From Clostridiales bacterium (lineage in GTDB: Bacteria > Bacillota > Clostridia > Christensenellales > Aristaeellaceae), in assembly GCA_004555535.1 (NCBI GenBank), contig SFHU01000015.1:1-35893 (forward strand): a DNA stretch of 35,893 nt. Direction: 5' to 3'. Positions 11,223 to 24,820 of the stretch are shown here, one piece after another. The position numbers were made by a program, and so were the translations under genes. The notes beneath the pieces were generated by a model. The model was given only the letters and a program-made list of their open reading frames with translations. It searched no databases and was not told the DNA's origin. Numbering within the stretch: position 1 is the stretch's first letter; every line of letters starts with the position of its first letter.

Positions 11223-11399
11223 ATGATGACCGTTATCTTCGTTTTCGTCGCGCTGATCGCCGCGAACATTGCGTATTCCGTCTATGACAGCTATCGCGAG
11301 GAGGACGCCCGCCAGATCGACGACTTCTACCGCGTCGAGTTCAAGAAGAGCTACGACGTCAAGAAGGAGACCGAGTCCGCGATGAACCCGATCATCTGA
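11223..11399 (+). CDS. Small single-pass membrane protein, function unknown
   Basis: A 58-residue protein. Its N-terminal segment (about residues 3-20, TVIFVFVALIAANIAYSVY) is a single hydrophobic helix. The rest is charged, with alternating acidic and basic residues, and should face the cytoplasm. I chose the ATG at 11223 because AAAGGAG lies 7 nt upstream; a second ATG follows immediately. It has its own -10 element upstream and a perfect terminator 29 nt after the stop, so it is a single-gene transcript. I do not recognise the family. Confidence 0.7.
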   Translation: MMTVIFVFVALIAANIAYSVYDSYREEDARQIDDFYRVEFKKSYDVKKETESAMNPII

Positions 11400-11428
11400 T
11401 CCCGTTTTGCATGAACGAACAGACACAG

Positions 11429-11460
11429 CAGACGCCGGCGTATGCCGGCGTCTGTTTTTT
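11429..11460 (+). terminator. Intrinsic terminator of the small membrane-protein gene
   Basis: A perfect 11-bp stem CAGACGCCGGC/GCCGGCGTCTG with a 4-nt loop is followed by six T residues. Confidence 0.95.
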
Positions 11461-11467
11461 GGCGCGC

Positions 11468-11513
11468 ATCAAAAAGCCTGCGCGCTCCCGGACAACGGGA
11501 AGCGCGCAGGCTT
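11468..11513 (-). terminator. Intrinsic terminator of bioY
   Basis: On the minus strand, a stem of about 17 bp (AAGCCTGCGCGCT with its complement, one bulged base) has a short loop and runs into a TTTTT stretch, 20 nt after the bioY stop. Confidence 0.85.
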
Positions 11514-11532
11514 GGGGAAAGGGGATCGGCAA

Positions 11533-12081
11533 TCAGAGCGCAAAGCCCATCGAGCGCATCGGCTTCTGCAGGCGCAGCGCCAGCAGCGCGGCCAGCAAAA
11601 TCTTGACGACGTCGCCCGGCAGGAACGGAATCACGCAGTAGGTCAGACTGGTGACCAGGTTCATGCCCGTGATGACCATGAACCAGATCGTGCCGAAGAG
11701 ATAGCACACGGCCACGCCGACGACCATCGACAGGCAGAGTTTCGGGAAGGTGAAGCCGAGACGGCGGGAGAGCAGGCCGACGAGCAGCGCGCAGAGGATA
11801 TAGCCCAGGATGTAGCCGCCGGTCTTGCCAAAGAGCACGGCAGGGCCGCTGGCAAAGCCGGAAAAGACCGGCACGCCGACCACGCCCAGCAGCGCGTAGG
11901 CGCACATCGACAGCGCGCCCCACTTTGCGCCCAGCAGCGCGCCGCACAGATGCACGGCGAAGAGCGCGAGGTTGATGGGCACCATCGGCAGCGGAATCTG
12001 AATCTGGGAACAGACGGCGGTCAGCGCGGCGAAGAGCGCCGCGAGGACGAGATTGCGGGTCAGCGCGGAACGGGAAGACAT
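11533..12081 (-). CDS. bioY: BioY biotin transporter, substrate-binding S component
   Basis: A 182-residue membrane protein with six predicted helices, the usual BioY size. Recognisable family stretches are the N-terminal LAALFAALTAVCSQIQIPLP, then VPINLALFAVHLCGALLG, and GKTGGYILGYILCA, which lines the biotin site. BioY captures biotin with high affinity and works with the ECF energising module, whose genes are not in this window and may be shared with other vitamins. The ATG is preceded by AGGGAG. The gene has a strong promoter and a BirA-like operator at its start of transcription, so it should be repressed when biotin is plentiful. Its own terminator follows. Confidence 0.95.
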   Translation of the reverse strand: MSSRSALTRNLVLAALFAALTAVCSQIQIPLPMVPINLALFAVHLCGALLGAKWGALSMCAYALLGVVGVPVFSGFASGPAVLFGKTGGYILGYILCALLVGLLSRRLGFTFPKLCLSMVVGVAVCYLFGTIWFMVITGMNLVTSLTYCVIPFLPGDVVKILLAALLALRLQKPMRSMGFAL

Positions 12082-12097
12082 GAAGGAACACTCCCTT

Positions 12098-12130
12098 TTG
12101 TAAACTTATATACACTGTGATGGTTGACGG
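12098..12130 (-). promoter_or_regulatory. Probable BirA (biotin repressor) operator
   Basis: On the minus strand two inverted half sites, CCGTCAACC and AGTTTACAA, are separated by 15 nt. They match the known BirA pattern TTGTAAACC-N14-16-GGTTTACAA at 6/9 and 8/9 positions. The site spans the expected transcription start, just downstream of the -10. Confidence 0.75.
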
Positions 12131-12134
12131 AGAG

Positions 12135-12163
12135 AGTATAGCATGGCGGCGGCTGTTTGTCAA
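12135..12163 (-). promoter_or_regulatory. bioY promoter
   Basis: On the minus strand, a perfect TTGACA (12158-12163) and TATACT (12135-12140) are 17 nt apart. The expected start of transcription falls inside the adjacent BirA-like operator. Confidence 0.85.
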
Positions 12164-12221
12164 CTTCAAAAACTTTTAAGGTTTACGATTTCCCCGGGGC
12201 GCGGCGGACGCATTTCCGGGA

Positions 12222-12250
12222 TTGTGTTTTTTTCCGGGTTCTGTTACAAT
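12222..12250 (+). promoter_or_regulatory. argS promoter
   Basis: TTGTGT (12222-12227) and TACAAT (12245-12250) are 17 nt apart. The next start codon downstream with a plausible ribosome binding site is argS, about 143 nt after the expected start of transcription. Confidence 0.6.
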
Positions 12251-12257
12251 AAAATGC

Positions 12258-12400
12258 AATGCTTTTTTCCCTTTGCGCCCGCGCATGCGCAAGGTGAAAC
12301 CTGCTGACCTGAGCGGGCGTACTGCGCCCGGGGCATCCGCGGTGCGGCGGAGGGAAAAAACACCAGCCATCAATCACCAGACGAGGAGAGATTGCCTGTT
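12258..12400 (+). promoter_or_regulatory. argS leader with strong pairing potential
   Basis: The leader can close on itself. TTTTTTCCCT (12263-12272) is the exact complement of AGGGAAAAAA (12351-12360). Inside, GCGCCCGC (12275-12282) pairs with GCGGGCGT (12313-12320), and AGGT-GAA-ACCT forms a small hairpin at 12292-12302. I find no T-box sequence, no other riboswitch signature and no terminator T-run. It may be a control element or simply a structured leader. Confidence 0.4.
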
Positions 12401-14113
12401 ATGGATATGAAGAAGAGGATTGCCGAGCGCATCGCCTCCGCGGCGCAGCGCAGCTTTGAGGGTTGCGCCATCACCGCGCAGGAGCTGGCCGCGATGCTTG
12501 AGATTCCGCCGGAGAAGAAGCTGGGCGACTTTGCCCTGCCGTGCTTTCGGCTCTCGAAGACCCTGCGCAAGGCGCCGCCGATGATCGCCGCCGCGCTCTC
12601 GGAGCACCTTGCGTGCGAGGAGATCGACCATGTGGAGGTCGTGGGCGGCTACCTGAACGTGTTCCTGAGCCGGACGTTCCTGGCGCGCAGCATCGTCGAG
12701 GCTGTGCTCGAGCAGCCGGGCCGCTGGGGCTCCAGCGACATCGGCAGGGGGAAGACGGTGTGCCTGGACTATTCCTCCATCAACATCGCCAAGCGCTTCC
12801 ACATCGGCCACCTGTCCACGACGATGCTGGGCCACAGCCTGAAGCGCATCTACGACTTCAACGGCTATACGACCGTGGGCATCAACCATCTGGGCGACTG
12901 GGGCACGCAGTTTGGCAAGATGATCTGCGCCTACAAGAAGTGGGGTAGCCGCGAAGCAGTCGAGGCCGGCGGCGTTCAGGCGATGGTCGACCTCTACGTC
13001 CGCTTCCATCAGGAGGCGGAGAAGGAGCCCGCCCTCGAGGACGAGGGCCGCGCCTGGTTCAAGAAGATCGAGGACGGCGACCCCGAGGCGATGGAGATCT
13101 TCACCTGGTTCAAGGAGGTCACGCTCAAGGACACGCAGCGCGTCTACGACCTGCTGGGCGTGACGTTTGACTCCTACGCGGGCGAGAGCTTCTACAACGA
13201 CAAGATGCAGCCGGTGATCGACGAGCTGCGCGAGAAGGGCCTGCTGACGAAGTCCCAGGGCGCGGAGGTCGTCATGCTCGAGGACTACGGCATGCCGCCG
13301 GCGCTCGTGCTGCGCAGCGACGGCGCGACGCTCTACATCACGCGCGACCTCGCCGCGGCGTTCTACCGCCAGAATACCTATCACTTTGACAAGTGCCTCT
13401 ACGTCGTCGCCTACCAGCAGAACCTGCACTTCAAGCAGCTCTTCAAGATCATCGAGCTGATGGGCTATGACTGGTGCAAGGGCATGGAGCACGTCTCCTT
13501 CGGCATGGTCTCCTACGAGGGCCGCGCGCTCTCCACGCGCGAGGGCTACGTCGTCTACCTCGAGGATCTGCTCAACAAGGCCATCGAGAAGGCGCGGGAG
13601 ATCATCGAGCAGAAGAGCCCGAACCTGCAGAACAAGGACGAGGTCGCGCGCCAGGTCGGCGTCGGCGCGGTCGTCTACTTCGACCTGCACAACGACCGCA
13701 ACAAGGACATCGACTTCCGCTGGGAGCGCGCGCTCAACTTCGACGGCGAGACCGGCCCGTATGTGCAGTACACGCACGCGCGCTGCTGCTCCGTGCTGCG
13801 CAAGGCGGGCGAGGTCAGCGCCGCGCCGGACTATGCCGCGCTCACGGACGACGAGGCGAGCGACGTGCTGATGCTGCTCTCCCGCTTCCCGGAGACGGTG
13901 CGCAAGGCGATGGAGCAGAGCGAGCCCTCGCTCATCACCCGGCACACGACGCAGCTGGCGCAGGCCTACAACAAGTACTACTTCGAGCACAGGATCGTCG
14001 AGGAGGGCGATGCGCAGGGAACGGCGGCGCGCCTCGCGCTGACCAGCGCCGTGCGCGACGTCATCAAAACGAGCCTCTACCTGATCGGCGTCGAGGCGCC
14101 GGAGCGCATGTAA
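12401..14113 (+). CDS. argS: Arginyl-tRNA synthetase
   Basis: A 570-residue class I aminoacyl-tRNA synthetase that charges tRNA-Arg. Visible features: an N-terminal arginyl-specific domain (about 1-115) containing KLGDFALPCF, the HIGH motif FHIGHL with His134, NHLGDWGTQFGKM, a degenerate KMSKS region RALSTREG as in most ArgS proteins, and a C-terminal DALR anticodon-binding domain with GPYVQYTHAR. The start is not certain. ATG at 12401 has GAGGAG 12 nt upstream, a rather long gap. A TTG at 12392 is only 3 nt from the same site, and an ATG at 12407 is further away. I took 12401. The DUF815 ATPase gene follows after 28 nt, probably in the same transcript. Confidence 0.95.
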   Translation: MDMKKRIAERIASAAQRSFEGCAITAQELAAMLEIPPEKKLGDFALPCFRLSKTLRKAPPMIAAALSEHLACEEIDHVEVVGGYLNVFLSRTFLARSIVEAVLEQPGRWGSSDIGRGKTVCLDYSSINIAKRFHIGHLSTTMLGHSLKRIYDFNGYTTVGINHLGDWGTQFGKMICAYKKWGSREAVEAGGVQAMVDLYVRFHQEAEKEPALEDEGRAWFKKIEDGDPEAMEIFTWFKEVTLKDTQRVYDLLGVTFDSYAGESFYNDKMQPVIDELREKGLLTKSQGAEVVMLEDYGMPPALVLRSDGATLYITRDLAAAFYRQNTYHFDKCLYVVAYQQNLHFKQLFKIIELMGYDWCKGMEHVSFGMVSYEGRALSTREGYVVYLEDLLNKAIEKAREIIEQKSPNLQNKDEVARQVGVGAVVYFDLHNDRNKDIDFRWERALNFDGETGPYVQYTHARCCSVLRKAGEVSAAPDYAALTDDEASDVLMLLSRFPETVRKAMEQSEPSLITRHTTQLAQAYNKYYFEHRIVEEGDAQGTAARLALTSAVRDVIKTSLYLIGVEAPERM

Positions 14114-14141
14114 ACCGCACAGAGGAAGAAAGGAAGCCGGC

Positions 14142-15473
14142 ATGATGGACATTCATGAACTGCGGGAGCTGATGCTCGACCTCAACTGCATGACCGCGCT
14201 GCGCCACGTGATGCGCAACCCGGCGATTGCGGCGCTCAACGCGCTGCTGCAGCTCTGCGCGCAGGATGATGCGGATCCCGACGCGCTGACGCAGGGCTAT
14301 TGCGACGTCTACGACGCCTGGCTCAGCGCGGCGGCGAAGAGACGCGGCGGCTTCGCGCGCGAGGCGCTGGAGGCCGTGCTCTTTGACGAGAGCCCGGCGG
14401 CGGCGCTGTGCGCGCGGCTGGACGCCTCCGAGCTGCCCTACAGCCTGATGAACGCGCTGGCGCACGACCTGGAGGCGCTGGGGCGGCTGACGGCGGTCGA
14501 GCCGGCCATGCTGCTGCTGCTGTGCGAGCGCGCGGGCATGGAGGGCAAGACGGCGGCGCGGCTGCCGATGTGGGAGCCGGCGATGAGCGCCGAGCCGCTT
14601 GACCCGCGCATGGACAGGGCGATGCTCACCCGCGAGGGCGCTCGGCGCGTGGCGGCGTTCTTCCGCAGGCACGGCAGCGGGCTGTTCGCGCAGTATCCGG
14701 GCTGCACCTGGGCCGGCGTCAGCGAGCGCTACCCGTTGGGGCTGCGCGGCGTGCGCGAGCCGGATCCCATCCGGCTGGAGGACATGGTGCTCTATGAGAA
14801 GGAGCGCGGCATCCTCGTGGAGAACACGCAGCGGCTGCTCTCCGGAAGGCAGGCCTGCAACATCCTGCTCTACGGCGACAAGGGCACGGGCAAGAGCGCG
14901 ACGGTCAAGGCGCTGCTCTCGAGCTTCTGGCTCGAGGGGCTGCGCATCGTCGAGGTGCCGCTGGCGCATCTGACGAACCTGCCGGCGATCTTCTCCATCC
15001 TGCGCGAGCAGCCGGGCAAGTTTATCGTGTTCGTCGATGACCTCGCGTTCAACGACTCCTGCCCGGAATACACGGCGCTCAAGACGGTGCTCGAGGGCGG
15101 GCTGGAGGCGCGGCCGGCGAACGTCGTCGTCTACGCGACGAGCAACCGGCGCAACATCGTGCGCCAGCGCTTTTCCGAGCGGCAGGACGACGTCAATGAG
15201 CGCGACACGCTCGAGGAGAAATACTCCCTGGCCGACCGCTTCGACCTGCGCCTGACCTTCACGGCCCCGACGCAGGAGGAATACTTCACCATCGTGCGCG
15301 CGCTGCTGGATGCGCGTGGCATCGAATACGACTGGGAGGCGATCATGCCCCGCGCACGCGCCTGGACGGTCAGCCACAGCGGCTGCTCGCCGCGCATCGC
15401 CAGGCAGTTTGTCGACCTGGTCGCGGGGGAGCAGAATGGCGAGGCGCAGCAGTCACAGGAGCAAACGGATTAA
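14142..15473 (+). CDS. DUF815 AAA-type ATPase
   Basis: A 443-residue ATP-binding protein of the DUF815 family, widespread in Clostridia and not biochemically characterised. The N-terminal 190 residues are helical and Ala-rich. The ATPase core has a Walker A loop GDKGTGKS at 245-252, Walker B FIVFVDDLAF near 295-303, a sensor-1-like YATSNRR and a downstream ERDTLEEKYSLADRFDLRL block typical of the family. The C-terminal helical lid ends in a Gln/Glu-rich tail. The start has AAAGGAAG upstream; a second ATG follows directly. It lies 28 nt after argS. A role in moving or remodelling a protein partner is a guess from the AAA fold. Confidence 0.9.
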   Translation: MMDIHELRELMLDLNCMTALRHVMRNPAIAALNALLQLCAQDDADPDALTQGYCDVYDAWLSAAAKRRGGFAREALEAVLFDESPAAALCARLDASELPYSLMNALAHDLEALGRLTAVEPAMLLLLCERAGMEGKTAARLPMWEPAMSAEPLDPRMDRAMLTREGARRVAAFFRRHGSGLFAQYPGCTWAGVSERYPLGLRGVREPDPIRLEDMVLYEKERGILVENTQRLLSGRQACNILLYGDKGTGKSATVKALLSSFWLEGLRIVEVPLAHLTNLPAIFSILREQPGKFIVFVDDLAFNDSCPEYTALKTVLEGGLEARPANVVVYATSNRRNIVRQRFSERQDDVNERDTLEEKYSLADRFDLRLTFTAPTQEEYFTIVRALLDARGIEYDWEAIMPRARAWTVSHSGCSPRIARQFVDLVAGEQNGEAQQSQEQTD

Positions 15474-15492
15474 CCGGAATCGAAAAAGAGAA

Positions 15493-15533
15493 GAGAGAGG
15501 GCGTTCCTCGTGGCTTGGGGGGCGCCCTCTCTT
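15493..15533 (+). terminator. Possible terminator after the DUF815 gene
   Basis: A 10-bp stem AGAGAGGGCG/CGCCCTCTCT (15494-15503 with 15523-15532) lies 20 nt after the stop. The loop is large (19 nt) and the T residues that follow are scattered rather than in a run, so it may work poorly or only partly. Confidence 0.5.
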
Positions 15534-15557
15534 GTGGCTTTATACTGTTTTGCGGCC

Positions 15558-15634
15558 AAACCGGCATGATGCCGGTTGCATTTCCGACGAAGTGATGGTT
15601 GTCCAGTTGCTTTGTGCCCGAGACCGGAGCCTTG
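15558..15634 (+). repeat. 77-nt repeat with hairpin potential, copy A
   Basis: It aligns without gaps to 33614-33690, with 64 of 77 positions identical. It begins with the palindrome AACCGGCATGATGCCGGTT and ends CCGGAGCCTTG. In this copy the second hairpin arms are partly mismatched, while the 7-nt loop CGACGAA is kept. On the opposite strand it reads as a spurious open frame with a peptide like HHFVGNATGIMPV. Confidence 0.8.
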
Positions 15635-15651
15635 CAGATGAACTTACAGAG

Positions 15652-15674
15652 TAAACCGGCATGATGCCGGTTTA
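15652..15674. repeat. Isolated palindrome related to the 77-nt repeat
   Basis: Two 11-nt arms, TAAACCGGCAT and ATGCCGGTTTA, flank a single central G. The core is identical to the first hairpin of repeat copy A, 94 nt upstream, but the rest of the repeat is missing. Confidence 0.75.
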
Positions 15675-15694
15675 GTGGAGATGAAATGGAGGAT

Positions 15695-15748
15695 AAAATC
15701 AGAAAACCATGAAATAATACATGAAAGTGGATGGATAATTCTGATTTT
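15695..15748. repeat. AT-rich inverted repeat
   Basis: AAAATCAGAA (15695-15704) is the exact complement of TTCTGATTTT (15739-15748), with 34 nt between. It lies in the most AT-rich part of this intergenic region. No gene is attached to it. Confidence 0.5.
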
Positions 15749-15848
15749 GCGGCAGAAAAAAGAAAAAAGTGGAGAATGAATAGAGAGCATGGGCGGCCGT
15801 CGAGACGCGCCGGCCCAAAAGGCATGGCAAAGCGGCGGCGGTCTGTGG

Positions 15849-15854
15849 TATACT
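15849..15854 (+). promoter_or_regulatory. Extended -10 promoter of the anchored-protein gene
   Basis: TGTGGTATACT contains a TGn extension before TATACT. The -35 region is weak. It lies 69 nt before the start codon. Confidence 0.6.
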
Positions 15855-15922
15855 AAAGCGGCGGCGGGCGGGGAAAAGCCCCGCGGGCCCGGAAGGCCGC
15901 GCGCCGCACACCGGGAGGATTC

Positions 15923-16486
15923 ATGAGCACAAGGAAAAAAAGAAGCCGCCTGCTCGGCGGATTGACGGCGGTGCTGGGGCTTGCCTGCGCGCTGGTGCTG
16001 GGCGCGCTGTTTTACGGCTCCATGGTCTATCAGCACGCGGGGGAGCGCCCGGAGGCGGGCGCGCGCCTGACGCAGACCCCTGCGCCGCTTCTTGCGGCGG
16101 CGGACGGGGCCGCGCAGTTTCCGGGCGCGGCGCTGGCGCTTTCGGAGGGCACGCTGATTCGCGAGACAGCGGAGGATGCGCGCGTGGGCGGGGAAGTCTG
16201 CCGCGTGCTCACGCGCACCTATCAGCTGGCAGACGGCACGCGGGCGCATGCCGTCAGCGCGGCGCCGGCAATCTACCTGGAATGGCTGCCGCAGGAGGGC
16301 TTTGCGCCGCAGCTCATCACGGGCTTTGTCGTGGCCGGCATGGACGCCGTCTGCGAGATGCGCGGGGAGGAGATGGCGCTGGCCGCGCGCGACGGGGACT
16401 TCGTCTACCTGGTCCTGGCCGCTGTGCAGGAGCAGACGATGTATGCGCTGGGCGCGGGGGCGTCGCTGGAGACGCCGGGCGAATGA
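15923..16486 (+). CDS. Membrane-anchored extracytoplasmic protein, function unknown
   Basis: A 187-residue protein. A basic N-terminus (STRKKRSR) is followed by one hydrophobic helix (about residues 12-33, GGLTAVLGLACALVLGALFYG), which should be a signal anchor or an uncleaved signal peptide. The remaining 150 residues would lie outside and are Ala/Gly-rich with two cysteines (near 93 and 141). I recognise no domain. The start is supported by GGGAGGA upstream. It has its own promoter and an intrinsic terminator directly after the stop, so it is not part of the rpoB operon that follows. Confidence 0.7.
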   Translation: MSTRKKRSRLLGGLTAVLGLACALVLGALFYGSMVYQHAGERPEAGARLTQTPAPLLAAADGAAQFPGAALALSEGTLIRETAEDARVGGEVCRVLTRTYQLADGTRAHAVSAAPAIYLEWLPQEGFAPQLITGFVVAGMDAVCEMRGEEMALAARDGDFVYLVLAAVQEQTMYALGAGASLETPGE

Positions 16487-16509
16487 AAGCGGGGAAGACC
16501 CGCTTTTTT
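16486..16509 (+). terminator. Intrinsic terminator before the rpoB promoter
   Basis: AAAGCGGG/CCCGCTTT with a 5-nt loop (GAAGA) runs into a T-stretch, directly after the stop codon of the anchored-protein gene. Confidence 0.9.
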
Positions 16510-16626
16510 CTTTTGAGGGAAATGTGCCGGGAAACAAAAAACCGCCCGATTGGCGGCAGGCGGAGCGGGGATATTACGGAAATTCACACTTTTCGAAAAT
16601 ATTTTACGCAAAATGTCCAGAAATGC

Positions 16627-16655
16627 TTGACAGGGCTTTAAAAAAGGAATACAAT
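16627..16655 (+). promoter_or_regulatory. Strong promoter of rpoB-rpoC
   Basis: A perfect TTGACA (16627-16632) and TACAAT (16650-16655) are 17 nt apart. A-tracts upstream (16590-16620) resemble an UP element. Confidence 0.9.
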
Positions 16656-16661
16656 ACTATA

Positions 16662-16677
16662 TTGCATCAGTATGCAA
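16662..16677. promoter_or_regulatory. Palindrome at the rpoB start of transcription
   Basis: TTGCAT-CAGT-ATGCAA is a perfect inverted repeat beginning 6 nt after the -10, where transcription should start. It could be an operator or a hairpin at the 5' end of the rpoBC mRNA. Confidence 0.5.
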
Positions 16678-16823
16678 AATAGGCATGGTGTGCCCGGGAG
16701 GCAGTTCCCCGCCCTCTCATTGTACAACGGTTTGCCCCGTTTGGCAATGGTCAGTTTCGGGCGCCGCCCAATTTTATGCATACGTCCTTTGCAGTGCTTA
16801 ACAAGTTAGGGGTGATGGCATTC

Positions 16824-20651
<3,828 letters not shown>

Positions 20652-20679
20652 TTGCCGCCGGTATGCATGCAACAACGCC

Positions 20680-20703
20680 CCGCCGCGCATTCCGGCGCGG
20701 CGG
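20680..20703 (+). other. rpoB-rpoC intercistronic hairpin
   Basis: A perfect 9-bp GC stem CCGCCGCGC/GCGCGGCGG with a 6-nt loop and no T-run. It is not a terminator. It may slow decay, mark a processing site or reduce read-through between the two genes. Confidence 0.6.
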
Positions 20704-20750
20704 CGGCATTCAGGTGATTTCTTGAACTGCAAGAAGGGAGTGTAACCCCT

Positions 20751-24371
<3,621 letters not shown>

Positions 24372-24415
24372 GCGCAGGGGCGAAGGCCCGGAATCATCTG
24401 AATCCATACAACAAA

Positions 24416-24460
24416 CGGGCCGCCCGGAGGACGTGGTTTCCTCCGGGCGGCCCGCTTTTT
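24416..24460 (+). terminator. Strong terminator of rpoBC, possibly bidirectional
   Basis: A perfect 16-bp stem (24416-24431 with 24439-24454) with a 7-nt loop is followed by CTTTTT. On the minus strand the same stem is followed by TTTGTTGTAT, so it may also end the converging small gene. Confidence 0.95.
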
Positions 24461-24464
24461 GGTT

Positions 24465-24752
24465 TTATTCGTCCCTGTGGAAACGGATCTCCGAGGGATC
24501 GTTGTTCGGATTGTCCTTGCCGACATTGCCCTGCGGCTTGAGCGTGTGAATGGCGTAGAGCTGGGAGAGCGAGCGCGCCTCGCCCTCGTTTTCCGGCACC
24601 TGCTGCATCAGCCCGGTGCATTCTGTGGCGCTCTGCACGTTGCGGCGCGTGTGGAAGGATTCGTCGGCGGTCTCCTGGCGCGCGGGCGGATTCCATTGCC
24701 ATGCGGCGGATGTACGGCGTCGTTCCTGTCTGCTCATTGCGTGGCCTCCCAT
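24465..24752 (-). CDS. Small hydrophilic protein, function unknown
   Basis: A protein of 95 residues (90 from the inner start), strongly hydrophilic, without a membrane segment. It has a basic N-terminal part (SRQERRRTS), then LMQQVPENEGEARSLSQLY and a Pro/Asn-rich C-terminus. The ATG at 24752 has AAAGGAG 8 nt upstream; the ATG at 24737 has GGGAGG 7 nt upstream, and either could be used. Two good ribosome binding sites and a reasonable protein composition support a real gene. It lies 68 nt after the pseudouridine synthase gene and is probably co-transcribed with it, converging on rpoC. I do not recognise the family. Confidence 0.65.
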   Translation of the reverse strand: MGGHAMSRQERRRTSAAWQWNPPARQETADESFHTRRNVQSATECTGLMQQVPENEGEARSLSQLYAIHTLKPQGNVGKDNPNNDPSEIRFHRDE

Positions 24753-24820
24753 CTGTTCTTCTCCTTTATAGAATGCCGGAGGCGGCGCGTTTGACACAGG
24801 AAAAAGATTCCATGAGAACA

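Larger units (their letters stand above)
15474..15922. other. Intergenic region with hairpin, palindromic repeats and an AT-rich stretch
   Basis: No gene is seen. It contains a GC-rich hairpin after the DUF815 gene, a full 77-nt repeat copy, a third isolated palindrome, an AT-rich patch (about 15675-15785) with a 10-bp inverted repeat, and the promoter of the next gene. Confidence 0.7.
16487..16823. other. rpoB upstream region
   Basis: It holds the terminator of the preceding gene, an AT-rich UP-like stretch with the palindromes TTTTCGAAAA (16590-16599) and AAAATATTTT (16596-16605), the rpoB promoter, a palindrome at its start of transcription, and a leader of about 160 nt without a recognised element. 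No gene is seen. Confidence 0.7.

Noticed and set aside
12258..12400. T-box riboswitch before argS
   Set aside because: No T-box core (AGGGTGGNACCGCG-like) and no terminator/antiterminator pair could be found, only general pairing.
15558..15674. CRISPR-like array from the repeated palindromes
   Set aside because: Only two copies of the palindrome lie together, spacing is irregular, and the second is part of a longer repeat found elsewhere in the window.
15370..15825. A minus-strand gene through the repeat region (and a similar one at 33474-33941)
   Set aside because: The two share a peptide like HPFVGDATGSMPV only because both read through the 77-nt repeat on the opposite strand; neither has start signals.
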